DNA of 64,000 nucleotides from Lachnoclostridium sp. (GTDB lineage Bacteria > Bacillota > Clostridia > Lachnospirales > Lachnospiraceae), in assembly GCA_021770065.1 (NCBI GenBank), contig JAETRR010000005.1, positions 1-64,000 of the forward strand, given 5' to 3'. The notes beneath the pieces were generated by a model, which was not told the DNA's origin, did no database searches, and saw only the letters and a program-made list of their open reading frames with translations. Positions 8,277 through 20,112 of the stretch are shown piece after piece. Within the stretch, counting starts at the first letter, position 1. The number at the start of each line of letters is the position of its first letter. Made by a program: the position numbers and the translations under genes.

Positions 8277-8306
8277 GGCTTGTGAATAAACGTTTATTTA
8301 CAAGCC
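8277..8306. promoter_or_regulatory. 30-bp palindrome between TetR and cyclase genes, possible operator
   Basis: Arms GGCTTGTGAATAAAC and GTTTATTTACAAGCC form a gapless 15+15 palindrome with one mismatch. It lies after the TetR stop and upstream of the diguanylate cyclase. It has no T-run, so an operator is more likely than a terminator. The bound regulator is unknown. Confidence 0.5.
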
Positions 8307-8340
8307 TGCTAAAAACAAACTACCTTGCAGCAGTGAACCT

Positions 8341-8964
8341 TTACCGTCTTTTTTCTTTTTTCGTTTTCTCCGGCTTCAGATAACCGCTCAAGCCTGTAGT
8401 AAGAAGCTTGAATACCGTATCTTCCGTCTCCTGATTGTCGGGAAGCGTTCCCTCCACCACATACTTTGCATACAGTACGGTGGATGTAAGTACATGAAGC
8501 CACAATAGAGACTGATTCATCCTGACCAGACCGGGAAACGCCCTGCGGAAGACGCGGACTATTCCGACAAACGAATCGAAATAGTCCACTTCCCGCGTCT
8601 TGTCATATTCCGGAAAAAAGGCGCTGTCACGGAACCGATGGTAAAAGACGGTTTCATCCGGATGTGCCACCCAGAACCGGAAATAAGGCAGCCACAGGCT
8701 CTTTACCGTCCCCATTGGATCCGTAAGCACTGTCAGCGGATTGAACTTCAAATGATCAAAAACCGCTGCCGCCTGCATATCTATATAGATAAAGCATTCT
8801 ATCAGCAATTGCTCCTTGCTGTCAAAATATCGGTACAGTGCACCGGGCGAAATTTCTGCCAGTTTACTGACATTCTGAACGCGCACTCCTTCAAGGCCAT
8901 ACTGACGCACTGCCTTCATTGTTGCGGAAATAATTCGAGTTTTCGTATCATCCGGAACAGGCAC
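8341..8964 (-). CDS. TetR/AcrR family transcriptional regulator
   Basis: 207-residue one-component repressor. The N-terminal helix-turn-helix covers about residues 8-55 (TRIISATMKAVRQYG, then SPGALYRYFDSKEQLL). The C-terminal ligand domain (60-200) is variable and gives no substrate. The GTG start follows GGGGGG by about 7 nt. A good promoter lies upstream with a short inverted repeat in its spacer, suggesting autorepression. The next gene upstream on the strand is a flavoprotein oxidoreductase, which could also be a target. Confidence 0.88.
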   Translation of the reverse strand: MPVPDDTKTRIISATMKAVRQYGLEGVRVQNVSKLAEISPGALYRYFDSKEQLLIECFIYIDMQAAAVFDHLKFNPLTVLTDPMGTVKSLWLPYFRFWVAHPDETVFYHRFRDSAFFPEYDKTREVDYFDSFVGIVRVFRRAFPGLVRMNQSLLWLHVLTSTVLYAKYVVEGTLPDNQETEDTVFKLLTTGLSGYLKPEKTKKEKRR

Positions 8965-9009
8965 CTGGCATCCCCCCTGAATTTATATGCGCTCTGTGTT
9001 CACCTTAAA

Positions 9010-9038
9010 ATTATACACTGACAGGTTTCAGTTGACAA
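9010..9038 (-). promoter_or_regulatory. TetR gene promoter with operator-like inverted repeat in the spacer
   Basis: TTGTCA (9033-9038) and TATAAT (9010-9015) are 17 bp apart. The inverted repeat ACTGA-n6-TCAGT (9017-9032) fills almost the entire spacer. Bound repressor there would block RNA polymerase, fitting autoregulation by the TetR protein. Confidence 0.75.
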
Positions 9039-9068
9039 TACCTTTTTCAAAAACAGGCAGAATATCCT

Positions 9069-10478
9069 TTATTCCTCTTCCGATAATCTTCGTCCCATAA
9101 GAACTCCCATCATGGATGCCATCATCAGCCCTCTTGTCCATCCGCTGGAATCGCCCAGGCAGTATAGGCCTTTGATGTTTGTGGTGAGGTCCGGCGTCAT
9201 TTGAATCCGGTTGCTGTAGAATTTCAGCTCCGGGGAATAGAGAAGGGTCTCGTTTGCGGCAAAACCGGGAACCACATGATCCACTGACTGGATAAAGTTG
9301 ATAATATTTATCATGGCGCGGTAGGGCATGGCAGCGGTAATGTCGCCCGCCACCGCATCGGGAAGGGAGGGACGTACATTGGACTGGGCCAGTTCCTTCT
9401 GCCAGGTCCGCTTTCCCCCCAGGATATCTCCATAGCGCTGTACCAGAATCTTTCCGTCTCCCAGCATGTTTGTGAGCTCGCCCACTTTTTTTGCATAGGC
9501 TATGGGCTGGTTGAAGGGATGCGTGAAGTTGTGGGAGCATAAGATGGCCAGGTTGGTGTTGCTGGACTTCAAATCCTTGTAGGAATGGCCGTTTACCACT
9601 GCCAGATCGTCGTCGTAATTTTCCTGGCTGACAAAACCTCCCGGGTTCTGGCAGAAGGTGCGGACCTTGTTCTTAAAAGGCAGAGGGTAGCCGATAAGCT
9701 TGGATTCATAAAGAATGTTATTGACATCCTCCATAATTTCATTGCGCACCTCCACGCGGACGCCGATATCCACGGTTCCCGGCTGATGGGCGATCCGGTG
9801 CTGCCCACAGAGCTTCTCCAGCCAGTCCGCTCCCTTGCGCCCGGCAGCTATTACTACATGATCCGCATAGACAGTCTCTTCTTCTGTTCCGGTTCCGGCT
9901 TTTTCGATGACAACGCCTCTGCAGATCTCCTGTTCTACCAGAATGTCTCTGCAGTGACGGCCAAAGAGGATCTCTACTCCGTGATTCAAAAGATACTGCT
10001 CAATCTGGTAATAGATTTCCTGAGCCTTCTCTGTTCCCAGATGACGGATGGGGCAGTCTACCAGTTTTAAGCCGGCCTGAATGGCACGCTTACGCACATC
10101 CTTGACACCTTTTTCATTGCCTACACCCTCCACCTTTGTGTCAGCGCCGAATTCCAGATAAATCTTATCCGTGTAATCGATCATTTCCTGGGCAAAGTCC
10201 TCCCCGATGAGCCTTGGCAGATCACCGCCCACCTCATAGCTTAAGGAAAGCTTTCCGTCGGAAAATGCTCCGGCCCCGGAAAATCCGGTGGTAATGCTGC
10301 AGTAGGGCTTGCAATTGACGCACTCCTTTGTCTTTGACTTGGGGCAGTTCCGCTTCTCCACCGGTTTTCCCTTCTCCACAAGCAGTATTTTCTTTTTACT
10401 GTTCTGTTTCAGCATCTCAAGCGCTGTAAAAATTCCGGCCGGTCCGGCCCCGATGATACAAATGTCTGTTTTTCTCAT
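9069..10478 (-). CDS. FAD-dependent dehydrogenase-like flavoprotein (COG2509 type)
   Basis: 469-residue cytoplasmic flavoprotein. It opens with a Rossmann FAD-binding motif IIGAGPAGIF and has FSDGKLS and a C-terminal FAD motif YCLGDSSGWTRGLM. A cysteine-rich stretch (KECVNCKPYC, about 50-60) follows the first beta-alpha-beta unit. The family is conserved in anaerobes but its substrate is not established. A longer relative (59917-61536) lies in the same window. The start follows AATAGGAG. The 3' neighbour is the TetR gene. Confidence 0.8.
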   Translation of the reverse strand: MRKTDICIIGAGPAGIFTALEMLKQNSKKKILLVEKGKPVEKRNCPKSKTKECVNCKPYCSITTGFSGAGAFSDGKLSLSYEVGGDLPRLIGEDFAQEMIDYTDKIYLEFGADTKVEGVGNEKGVKDVRKRAIQAGLKLVDCPIRHLGTEKAQEIYYQIEQYLLNHGVEILFGRHCRDILVEQEICRGVVIEKAGTGTEEETVYADHVVIAAGRKGADWLEKLCGQHRIAHQPGTVDIGVRVEVRNEIMEDVNNILYESKLIGYPLPFKNKVRTFCQNPGGFVSQENYDDDLAVVNGHSYKDLKSSNTNLAILCSHNFTHPFNQPIAYAKKVGELTNMLGDGKILVQRYGDILGGKRTWQKELAQSNVRPSLPDAVAGDITAAMPYRAMINIINFIQSVDHVVPGFAANETLLYSPELKFYSNRIQMTPDLTTNIKGLYCLGDSSGWTRGLMMASMMGVLMGRRLSEEE

Positions 10479-10561
10479 AGACAGCTCCTATTCTAAGTTC
10501 TGCAGAATACATTCCGCTGTTTTCAAGTTCCTTCTCTTGTCTGCGGCTTTCCCGTCCGTCC

Positions 10562-11299
10562 TCACACAAAATTCACCAGCAAAAATCTCCCGATCACCCA
10601 CAACACCAGCAAATGCACCGGATAAAACCCATAGAAAAAATACTTCGGCTGCCGCCCTCTCTCCCCATTATAAAGCGCAATCAGCAGAAAAGAAAACACC
10701 GTCGGCCACTCCAGAGAATGAAAGGTCACAAGGACAAACACGCAGACAACTGCCCGAATCCACGGCATCTCCCGAAAAAGGTACATAAGCACGATCACCA
10801 GAACCCCCACGGCTCCATAATCCGTCTGCAGAAGCTGCGCAGCAAAAGCCGGCAGCAAAAGCCCGACAGGAAGCCTCCACTTCTTTGTCTCCCATCCTTT
10901 CAATATCCAAACGGCCGCCAGCCCCAGGGCTAGAGTCAGATACACATTCTGGCTCCCTGTAAAAATAAGCATATTATGAAAAGCCAGATCAAAAGGCACT
11001 TCCGACAAAAGGGCAAACAATGCCAGGCGAAACATATATTTCCCCATATTCCGGGTATGCACGGCCCCCTCCACTAACAGGAAGCAGAAGATGGGAAAAG
11101 CAATCCTTCCAATCAGACGCAGATAAACGTCAAAATTATACCACGCCATAATCTGCTCTCCGGTAAGCCGCCCGGCCAGGGGTGATGTGCCATAAGCATT
11201 CATCACAAACACTTCGATAAGACATGCTCCCGCATGATCAATCAGCATAGTAAGAATGGCAATCCATTTAAGCGCACTTCCGGTCAAAGGCTTTTTCAT
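10562..11299 (-). CDS. TraX-like integral membrane protein
   Basis: 245-residue polytopic protein. It begins LTGSALKWIAILTMLIDHAG, the signature of the TraX/acetylation-related membrane family, with about eight hydrophobic segments following. TraX itself acetylates F-pilin in E. coli; chromosomal homologues in Firmicutes have no known role and no conjugation genes are near. ATG at 11299 is preferred because GAGGTGA lies 9 nt upstream; a GTG at 11311 overlapping the previous stop codon is an alternative. It is translationally close to the beta-helix gene upstream. Confidence 0.75.
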   Translation of the reverse strand: MKKPLTGSALKWIAILTMLIDHAGACLIEVFVMNAYGTSPLAGRLTGEQIMAWYNFDVYLRLIGRIAFPIFCFLLVEGAVHTRNMGKYMFRLALFALLSEVPFDLAFHNMLIFTGSQNVYLTLALGLAAVWILKGWETKKWRLPVGLLLPAFAAQLLQTDYGAVGVLVIVLMYLFREMPWIRAVVCVFVLVTFHSLEWPTVFSFLLIALYNGERGRQPKYFFYGFYPVHLLVLWVIGRFLLVNFV

Positions 11300-11307
11300 G
11301 GGAACGT

Positions 11308-11973
11308 TCACCTCTTCTCTGCTACCTCTCCCTGCTTTTTATAAATGGAATTCGATGCCACTACGCCGCGGACAGAGGAAAGCGGATAAATATTGCTGTT
11401 CTTCCCTATCACCGTACCAGGATTCAGCACGGAGCCGCAGCCGACCTCCACCTCATCTCCGATCATGGCCCCAAACTTCTTAATCCCCGTCTCAATATCA
11501 CCTTCCGCTGTATGTACCTTCACCAGCAGCTTATCGGACTTCACATTGGAGGTAATGGATCCTGCACCCATATGGGACTTAAAGCCTAAAATGGAATCCC
11601 CCACATAATTGTAATGAGGCACCTGCACCTTATTAAACAGAATCACATTCTTAAGCTCCGTGGAGTTCCCCACCACAGCGCCCTCCCCTACCAGGGCATT
11701 TCCCCGGATAAAGGCACAGTGGCGGACCTCCGCATTCTTCCCGATAACAGCAGGCCCGGTAATGGACGCCGTGGGAGCCACCTTTGCGGAACGGGCAATC
11801 CAGATATTCTCTCCCCGTTTCTCATACTCCTCCTCACTTAAGGATGCACCAAGCTCCAGAATAAAAGCGCCGATCTTCGGCAGAGCCTCCCAGGGATAAG
11901 TAACCTGGGACAGCAGGGGCGCTGCAAGGGTCTCCGTCAATGTATACAAGCTTTTTACCTCTAATTCTTTCAT
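11308..11973 (-). CDS. Left-handed beta-helix protein, GlmU C-terminal-like
   Basis: 221-residue protein made largely of hexapeptide repeats (IWIARSAKVAPTASITGPAV, EGAVVGNSTELKN, EVGCGSVLNPGTVIGKNSNI). It matches the acyltransferase half of UDP-N-acetylglucosamine pyrophosphorylase but lacks the nucleotidyltransferase half. A transferase acting on a nucleotide sugar is likely; the substrate is unknown. It overlaps the start region of the TraX-like gene and lies 16 bp downstream of topB, so the three are probably cotranscribed. Confidence 0.75.
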   Translation of the reverse strand: MKELEVKSLYTLTETLAAPLLSQVTYPWEALPKIGAFILELGASLSEEEYEKRGENIWIARSAKVAPTASITGPAVIGKNAEVRHCAFIRGNALVGEGAVVGNSTELKNVILFNKVQVPHYNYVGDSILGFKSHMGAGSITSNVKSDKLLVKVHTAEGDIETGIKKFGAMIGDEVEVGCGSVLNPGTVIGKNSNIYPLSSVRGVVASNSIYKKQGEVAEKR

Positions 11974-11989
11974 AATCTTTCACTCCTTA

Positions 11990-13987
11990 TCATTTCTTAT
12001 AAAATCCCGAAGCCGCGTCAAAGCAGGGCTTAAGGGCCCTCCGGTAATCGGCTCCCATTACGGCCCGTGTCTTATCGGTAATAAACTTCTCCAGCTTCTG
12101 CATATAAAACTCTTCCGTAATACTGCCCTCCGCCATCTGGGTCAGTCCCTTCTCCCAGCTTGCCGTCAGTTCCGGATTCAAAAGACTGTAAATAGAAGCC
12201 CGGACCACATCGTAGATCATCTCCCCCAGCAGTGTAGGCGTAATGACCTGGGTCTTTGCATTTAAGGCTATGTATTTATTATTGACAAGCTTTTTCAAGA
12301 TCTCTGCCCGGGTGGCGCTCGTTCCGATGCCGCTCCCCTTGATCTGTGCCCGGAGCTCCTCATCCTCAATGAGCTGTCCGGCATTTTCCATGGCAAGAAT
12401 CATGGAACCGGAATTGTACCGCTTGGGAGGCGAGGTCTCTCCTTCCTTGATAACAAAGTCCCGGACCTCCACCGGATCGCCCTTTTTAAGTCCTTTTATA
12501 ATCTCGAGAAATTCGGCATCACAGCGGACATCCTCGGCCTCCTCTCCCTTTTTCCTGCTGCCGTCCCCGGCGCCTCCCGGCATCACCTTCAGATACCCCT
12601 CGGACAGCAGAATCTTAAAGCTGGAAAAAAACTTTTCTCCACGCACCGCTGTCACAAGCTGTACCTTCTGGTACTCTGCAGCCGGATAAAAAACTGCCAG
12701 AAACCGCCGGGCAATCAGCTCATAGATCTGCTCCGACAACTGTGACAGGCTCTTTAAAGCCCCAAATCCCTGGCCCGTGGGAACAATGGCATAGTGATCC
12801 GTAATCTGTTTATCATTCACGTACCGGGTCTTTGCAAGATTTTTCCATGCCGTCCCGGCCAGAATCTCCCCTGCAAAAGCCGACAGCTTCTGGTAATTCC
12901 GAAGCCCTCCGATATTCCGTCCTATCTCCTTGGTCGCCGCGGTGGAAAGCACACGGGCATCTGTCCTGGGATAAGTTACAAGCTTTTTCTCATAGAGCTC
13001 CTGAACCACCCGGAGTGTCTCATCGGGACTGATTTTATAACGGCGGGAGCACTCATTCTGAAGCTCCGCCAGATTAAACAAAAGCGGCGGATTCTTCTTC
13101 TCCTTTTTCCGTTCTACGGAAAACAAGGCGGCCCTGACAGGCTGCTCTTCCTTCAAAAAGCGAATCAGTTCCTGCGCATCCTCTTTTTTCTTAAAGCCGT
13201 TTTCCTTATAGAGCCTGGGGGACTGAAAGTAAGCGGAGCCCTCCTGGGCCCTCCACTCGCCTCTGGCCTCCCGGCCTTTCAGGGTGAATTCCTCTTCCAC
13301 CCGGTAAAAAGGCGTCTTTACAAACTCCCGTATCTCACGCTCACGCTTTACCACCATCCCCAGGACACAGGTCATAACCCGGCCCACAGAGATCACGGTC
13401 CGGTTTACCTTGAGATAGCCGGAAATGGTATCTCCGTATTTTAAGGTCAGCAGACGGGAAAAATTAATTCCCATCAGATAATCCTCCTTGGCCCTGAGAT
13501 AGGCGGCGCTGGAAAGATTGTCGTACTCTGACAGATCCTTTGCCTCCCGGATTCCCCGCAGGATCTCCTCCTCCGTCTGGGAGTCGATCCATACCCTGCG
13601 GCGCTTTTTGCCCTTCACGCCGGACATCTGCTCCACCAGACGGTAAATGTACTCTCCCTCCCGTCCCGAGTCGGTGCAGACATAGATGGTCTCCACATCC
13701 GGCCGGTTTAAGAGGCCCTTCACGATCTCAAACTGCCTGCTCACGGAAGGAATGATCTCATATTTGAATTCCTTCGGGAGAAACGGCAGGGCGGCAAGGC
13801 TCCACCGCTTTAATTCCGGGTCGTAGGCCTCCGGATAGCTCATGGTCACCAGATGGCCCACGCACCAGGTTACAATGCTGTCCTCTCCCTCCAGATAACC
13901 GTCCCGGCGAGAAGTGTTAAGTTTAAGCACCTTGGCAAATTCCTGGGCCACACTGGGCTTTTCCGCAATATAGAGTGATTTTCCCAT
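11990..13987 (-). CDS. topB: DNA topoisomerase III (type IA)
   Basis: 665-residue type IA topoisomerase that relaxes negative supercoils and decatenates DNA through a 5'-phosphotyrosine. The Toprim domain is N-terminal (YIAEKPSVAQ, then CTDSGREGEYIYR). The catalytic tyrosine is Tyr339 in VTYPRTDARVLS. Length is near the family norm, without the long zinc-ribbon tail of TopA. ATG at 13987 is chosen after AGAGGAATT; an upstream in-frame ATG (14011) has no ribosome binding site. Confidence 0.93.
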   Translation of the reverse strand: MGKSLYIAEKPSVAQEFAKVLKLNTSRRDGYLEGEDSIVTWCVGHLVTMSYPEAYDPELKRWSLAALPFLPKEFKYEIIPSVSRQFEIVKGLLNRPDVETIYVCTDSGREGEYIYRLVEQMSGVKGKKRRRVWIDSQTEEEILRGIREAKDLSEYDNLSSAAYLRAKEDYLMGINFSRLLTLKYGDTISGYLKVNRTVISVGRVMTCVLGMVVKREREIREFVKTPFYRVEEEFTLKGREARGEWRAQEGSAYFQSPRLYKENGFKKKEDAQELIRFLKEEQPVRAALFSVERKKEKKNPPLLFNLAELQNECSRRYKISPDETLRVVQELYEKKLVTYPRTDARVLSTAATKEIGRNIGGLRNYQKLSAFAGEILAGTAWKNLAKTRYVNDKQITDHYAIVPTGQGFGALKSLSQLSEQIYELIARRFLAVFYPAAEYQKVQLVTAVRGEKFFSSFKILLSEGYLKVMPGGAGDGSRKKGEEAEDVRCDAEFLEIIKGLKKGDPVEVRDFVIKEGETSPPKRYNSGSMILAMENAGQLIEDEELRAQIKGSGIGTSATRAEILKKLVNNKYIALNAKTQVITPTLLGEMIYDVVRASIYSLLNPELTASWEKGLTQMAEGSITEEFYMQKLEKFITDKTRAVMGADYRRALKPCFDAASGFYKK

Positions 13988-14097
13988 AATTCCTCTTTTA
14001 CTGTGCTTCACATGCCCCGGGCTTCTGCATGAAGTACAGCTTCTTTTATATACTTACTTGGCGGTATCTCTGTCCTATAACCAGAGACTTTCTTATT

Positions 14098-15087
14098 CTA
14101 ACACAAAAAAGCAGAGGATGGCAACGATAAATCAGAAAGAAACACTCTCATGTCCTCCGGGACAGGTGCCTCCGCCCACAGCTCTTCCCCTGTAAAGGGC
14201 TGCAGAAAATGAATCCGCTGCGCATGCAGAGCCGTCCGCGCCATCCCGGGAACCGCCCCGTTTCCATACAGGGGATCTCCCAGAAGCGGACATCCGATAG
14301 AAGCCATATGTACACGAATCTGATGCGTTCTGCCTGTCTCCAGGCGAAGACGGATCAGCGAACAGCTCTTTTCCGGTTCCTGCCGCCCGTATCCGTCCGA
14401 TACGTCACAGCCGCTGTTTCTCCTCCATGGTCCGGCGGTCCTCATCAGGGTATAACAGGTAACCGCCCGCTTTCCCTCCGGGTCCACGCGCATACGGTTT
14501 CTCTGTCCGGGAACGTGTGCGAGCGGTTTGTCGATTCTCCCCTCCCCCGGCTCCGGCACGCCTTCCGCAATCGCAAGATAGCTCTTAAAAAGCAGCCCCT
14601 GTTCCCTCTGCCGCTCCAGCCGGACGGCTGCTCCCCGGTTTTTTGCCGCCAGGATTACCCCGGAGGTATCCTTATCCAGCCGTCCCACAATGCGAATTAC
14701 CGAATCCTCCCCTTTTTCCCTCAGATATGCCGCCAGACGGTTCGCCAGCGTATCCGCATGTCCCCGGCCTGCCGGATGGACCGCCAGACCCGAAGGCTTG
14801 TCCGCCGCAATCACATCCTGATCCTCATACAGCACCGTAAGCTCCCTGCGGACGGACTCAATTCCTCCGGAAATCTTATCTCCCGTCTCAAGCAGTACCT
14901 CCACATAATCCCCGGTCTTAAGAACCGCATTCACTTTCCTGCGCTCTTTGTTTACACAGATCCCTCCCCTGCAAAACTTCGCGCGGCTGATCTCATTTTT
15001 TGTCAGATGCATTCTCCTCTTTAGAAAATGCTCCAGCCGAATCCCCTCATCCTCATTTTCCACCACGCCGCTTACCCTTTTCTCCAA
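14098..15087 (-). CDS. RluA family pseudouridine synthase
   Basis: 329-residue RNA-modifying enzyme. An N-terminal S4 RNA-binding region (about 10-75) precedes the catalytic domain. The catalytic aspartate is Asp138 in GRLDKDTSG (usually HRLD; the His is Gly here, which is tolerated in some subfamilies). RTHQIRVHMASIG and PLLGDPLYG are present. The start is TTG at 15087 behind GAGGTGATCGG. It is distinct from the RluD-type gene at 42643. The RNA target cannot be told. Confidence 0.87.
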   Translation of the reverse strand: MEKRVSGVVENEDEGIRLEHFLKRRMHLTKNEISRAKFCRGGICVNKERRKVNAVLKTGDYVEVLLETGDKISGGIESVRRELTVLYEDQDVIAADKPSGLAVHPAGRGHADTLANRLAAYLREKGEDSVIRIVGRLDKDTSGVILAAKNRGAAVRLERQREQGLLFKSYLAIAEGVPEPGEGRIDKPLAHVPGQRNRMRVDPEGKRAVTCYTLMRTAGPWRRNSGCDVSDGYGRQEPEKSCSLIRLRLETGRTHQIRVHMASIGCPLLGDPLYGNGAVPGMARTALHAQRIHFLQPFTGEELWAEAPVPEDMRVFLSDLSLPSSAFLC

Positions 15088-15134
15088 CCGATCACCTCAT
15101 TTTTATCTCCGCAAACCCGGCATAACTAAGAATT

Positions 15135-16529
15135 TTATAAAGATTTCAAAATATCCGGATACGTCACCAGCATCACATTTCCCAGTCCGTCCGCCATATC
15201 CATGCAGCCTTTTGTGAATCCATTTTTAGAAAACAAATATAGCTGGGTCTTCTCATAGTGGAACAGCCGGCTTCGTCCCACTAATTTTTCTAATATTCCC
15301 ACATCCACTTTCTCATTTGTCCACTTACATTCGCCAAACAGAGCGCAGTTCTTATCCTGTTCTCCCATGATATCAATCTCCGATTGGCCATGGGTGGATG
15401 GATCTGTCCCCCACCAGCGCCCAAGCTCATGGAACTCCACCGGTGCCTCTCCGCAAAGCAGCAATTTCCAAAGATACTCCTTACATATCTCCTCAAATAC
15501 CTTTCCCATATAATCCGACAAATATGGTTTTATTCGCCCATAGGCCAGATCCGCAGCTCCACGGGCAATAATGGAATGATTCTCAGGAACAAACCGGTAC
15601 CAAAACCGGAACATATTATCAGCAATCTCATAGATTGACTTTCGAGACGCCTTTTCTCCATAAGGCGTCTCTTTTTGAATCAATCCCAGCCCTATCAGAT
15701 TTTTCATATAAACAGAACAAACACTGGTATCCTCCCCCACCTTTGTAGAGATTTCCGCCATACGGGAAGCCCCTGTTGCAATTGCCGTAATAATGGCATT
15801 GTAAAGCGCCGGTTCACGCACTTCCTGCTTCAGCAGATTTTCCGGTTCCTCAAAAAGAAAAGAAACTGGATTTAAAAATGTATTTTTAATGTTATCCTCA
15901 AGGCTCAGTTTGTCATCCATTTGCAATAAATACTGAGGCGTTCCTCCCACGATTCCATAAATACAGGCTTTATCTTCATCCGAAAAGTTTTTGAAATACT
16001 GACAGGTATCCGCAAAATCAAAAGGCTGAATCTTCATCTGCGCCGTCCGCCTGCCATAGAGGGGCGCTTTGTAGGATAACACGTGATCTTCCATATACGA
16101 CATGGATGAGCCGCAGAGAATCAGCATCAGTTTCGAATGCTCTTTGTACTGATCGATCAGGAGCTGAAGTGTGGAAGCAAAGCTTTTGTAAGAATGGGCG
16201 ACATAAGGATACTCGTCAATGGCCAGCACAAGGCGTTCTTTTTCTGACAACTGAAATACGTATTCCAAAGCTGCCTGGAAAGACAGAAAAGTGGTCTCTG
16301 CCTGAAGCCCTGTCTCATATTCCAGAATATTTTTACTGAAGTTTTCCAGGTTCTGCTTGGCATTGCTCTCGATACCCATAAAATAGATTGCCTTTTTATC
16401 TCTGATAAATTGGTTAATAAGCGCAGTTTTCCCCACACGGCGGCGGCCATAGATAACCGCAAATTCAAATTTATCGGATGTATATAGCTTATTCAAAGAA
16501 GCTAGTTCTCTTTTTCTTCCAATAAACAT
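15135..16529 (-). CDS. ATP-binding protein, archaeal ATPase / DUF234 type
   Basis: 464-residue ATPase. It starts MFIGRKRELASL; the Walker A is YGRRRVGKTALI (about 26-37) and the Walker B-like LVLAIDEYPYV is near residue 105. The C-terminal half matches the DUF234-type region with a nuclease-like CKW motif (ALFGECKWTNEKVDVG). Such proteins are widespread in anaerobes and often part of the mobile accessory gene pool, with no known function. ATG at 16529 follows TTGGAGGAAAAGT; a longer frame would begin within the promoter. It is a single-gene unit with its own promoter. Confidence 0.82.
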   Translation of the reverse strand: MFIGRKRELASLNKLYTSDKFEFAVIYGRRRVGKTALINQFIRDKKAIYFMGIESNAKQNLENFSKNILEYETGLQAETTFLSFQAALEYVFQLSEKERLVLAIDEYPYVAHSYKSFASTLQLLIDQYKEHSKLMLILCGSSMSYMEDHVLSYKAPLYGRRTAQMKIQPFDFADTCQYFKNFSDEDKACIYGIVGGTPQYLLQMDDKLSLEDNIKNTFLNPVSFLFEEPENLLKQEVREPALYNAIITAIATGASRMAEISTKVGEDTSVCSVYMKNLIGLGLIQKETPYGEKASRKSIYEIADNMFRFWYRFVPENHSIIARGAADLAYGRIKPYLSDYMGKVFEEICKEYLWKLLLCGEAPVEFHELGRWWGTDPSTHGQSEIDIMGEQDKNCALFGECKWTNEKVDVGILEKLVGRSRLFHYEKTQLYLFSKNGFTKGCMDMADGLGNVMLVTYPDILKSL

Positions 16530-16557
16530 ACTTTTCCTCCAATCTACTCTATCTCTA

Positions 16558-16586
16558 TATATACCACCGTTTTGTCTTTTAGTCAA
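16558..16586 (-). promoter_or_regulatory. Promoter of the DUF234-type ATPase gene
   Basis: TTGACT (16581-16586) and TATATA (16558-16563) are separated by 17 bp. The transcript would start about 20 nt before the ribosome binding site. Confidence 0.8.
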
Positions 16587-16668
16587 TTATGATTTACTAG
16601 TTTATGTTTTACTAAATATTTTTGGCTCCTTATTCACGCCAAAAAACTGCCAGTAAAAAAAAGAACTG

Positions 16669-16682
16669 TCGGTTAATACCGA
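16669..16682 (-). terminator. Second hairpin terminator after the cellobiose operon
   Basis: A short stem TCGGT/ACCGA with loop TAAT is followed on the minus strand by CAG then TTC and a run of eight T. It backs up the hairpin at 16707. Confidence 0.55.
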
Positions 16683-16706
16683 TTTTTGCCTCTGATATCT
16701 GAAAAG

Positions 16707-16748
16707 ATAGGGGATGCAGCGGCTCATATGAGTCTCTGTATCCCCTAT
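16707..16748 (-). terminator. Intrinsic terminator of the cellobiose PTS operon
   Basis: A long stem, ATAGGGGATnCAG paired with CTGnATCCCCTAT, lies 80 bp after the glucosidase stop. It is followed on the minus strand by ATCTTTTC. Confidence 0.75.
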
Positions 16749-16828
16749 TCAAGACCATCTATTTCCCGGTATCCTTTTTTGTGTGAATGTTCCGGCTCCA
16801 TCTGTTTGCTATCGTTTAACAGCGCTGA

Positions 16829-19608
<2,780 letters not shown>

Positions 19609-19626
19609 TTTCTTTCCCCCTATTCT

Positions 19627-19743
19627 AAGTCGCTGCGCGACAGCACTAAAGGGTAAAGCCGCTTCGACACACCGGTATTGAGAGAAACTTTCATTCGAAA
19701 GGCACTCATGAAAGTTTCTCTCGTGCGCCTTCCCGGCTTTACC
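19627..19743. repeat. Family-2 structured intergenic repeat
   Basis: About 117 bp, nearly identical to 47353-47470. It contains a small hairpin GTCGCTGCGCGAC, an outer stem GGTAAAGCCG (19652-19661)/CGGCTTTACC (19734-19743) and an inner 15-bp stem (19680-19694/19708-19722). Compared with the other copy both stems differ at matched positions, keeping pairing. It sits between EIIA and EIIC, ending just before the EIIC ribosome binding site. Confidence 0.88.
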
Positions 19744-19803
19744 GTCCAGCAATAATATTTCTAATAGGCACTTGACATTTCTTAGCTGGACTATAGATTT
19801 TGT

Positions 19804-20112
19804 TTATTTCATATTCTTATATACATCAATAAATTCTTCCGCAAGAATCCGAAATCCTTCTGCGCTCATCAGCTGATCCTCTGCATGCATTAAAAGCAGT
19901 GAGAAAGGGACGGCTTCTTCGGACGCTTCTTTCTGAATAAGGCCTGCATGTGCATGGTGGCCTTGATTGAAAGAGGCTTCTCCCTCTTTGATAAGCTCTG
20001 CGGCCTTTTCAAAATTTCCATTCTTGGCTTCCTGTATTGCCTCAATATACAGGCTCCGTGCATTTCCCACGGCAGTGATGATTTCAAAACAAACCAATTC
20101 CATTCCTTCCAT
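19804..20112 (-). CDS. celC: PTS lactose/cellobiose-type EIIA
   Basis: 102-residue cytoplasmic phosphocarrier that takes phosphate from HPr and passes it to EIIB. The helical sequence has the conserved LLMHAEDQLMS near the C-terminus. By comparison with lactose EIIA (His78/Asp81) the active histidine is His76 and the metal-ligand Asp79. The ATG shares its A with the EIIB stop codon, indicating coupling. Confidence 0.9.
   Translation of the reverse strand: MEGMELVCFEIITAVGNARSLYIEAIQEAKNGNFEKAAELIKEGEASFNQGHHAHAGLIQKEASEEAVPFSLLLMHAEDQLMSAEGFRILAEEFIDVYKNMK

Noticed and set aside
10488-10530. Possible decayed family-1 copy (AAGTTCTGCAGAATAC...CTGTTTTC)
   Set aside because: The position upstream of a ribosome binding site fits, but the stem is not preserved well enough to claim.
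19609-19752. N-terminal extension of the EIIC permease
   Set aside because: It is translated family-2 repeat; AGGGGG precedes the ATG at 19608.
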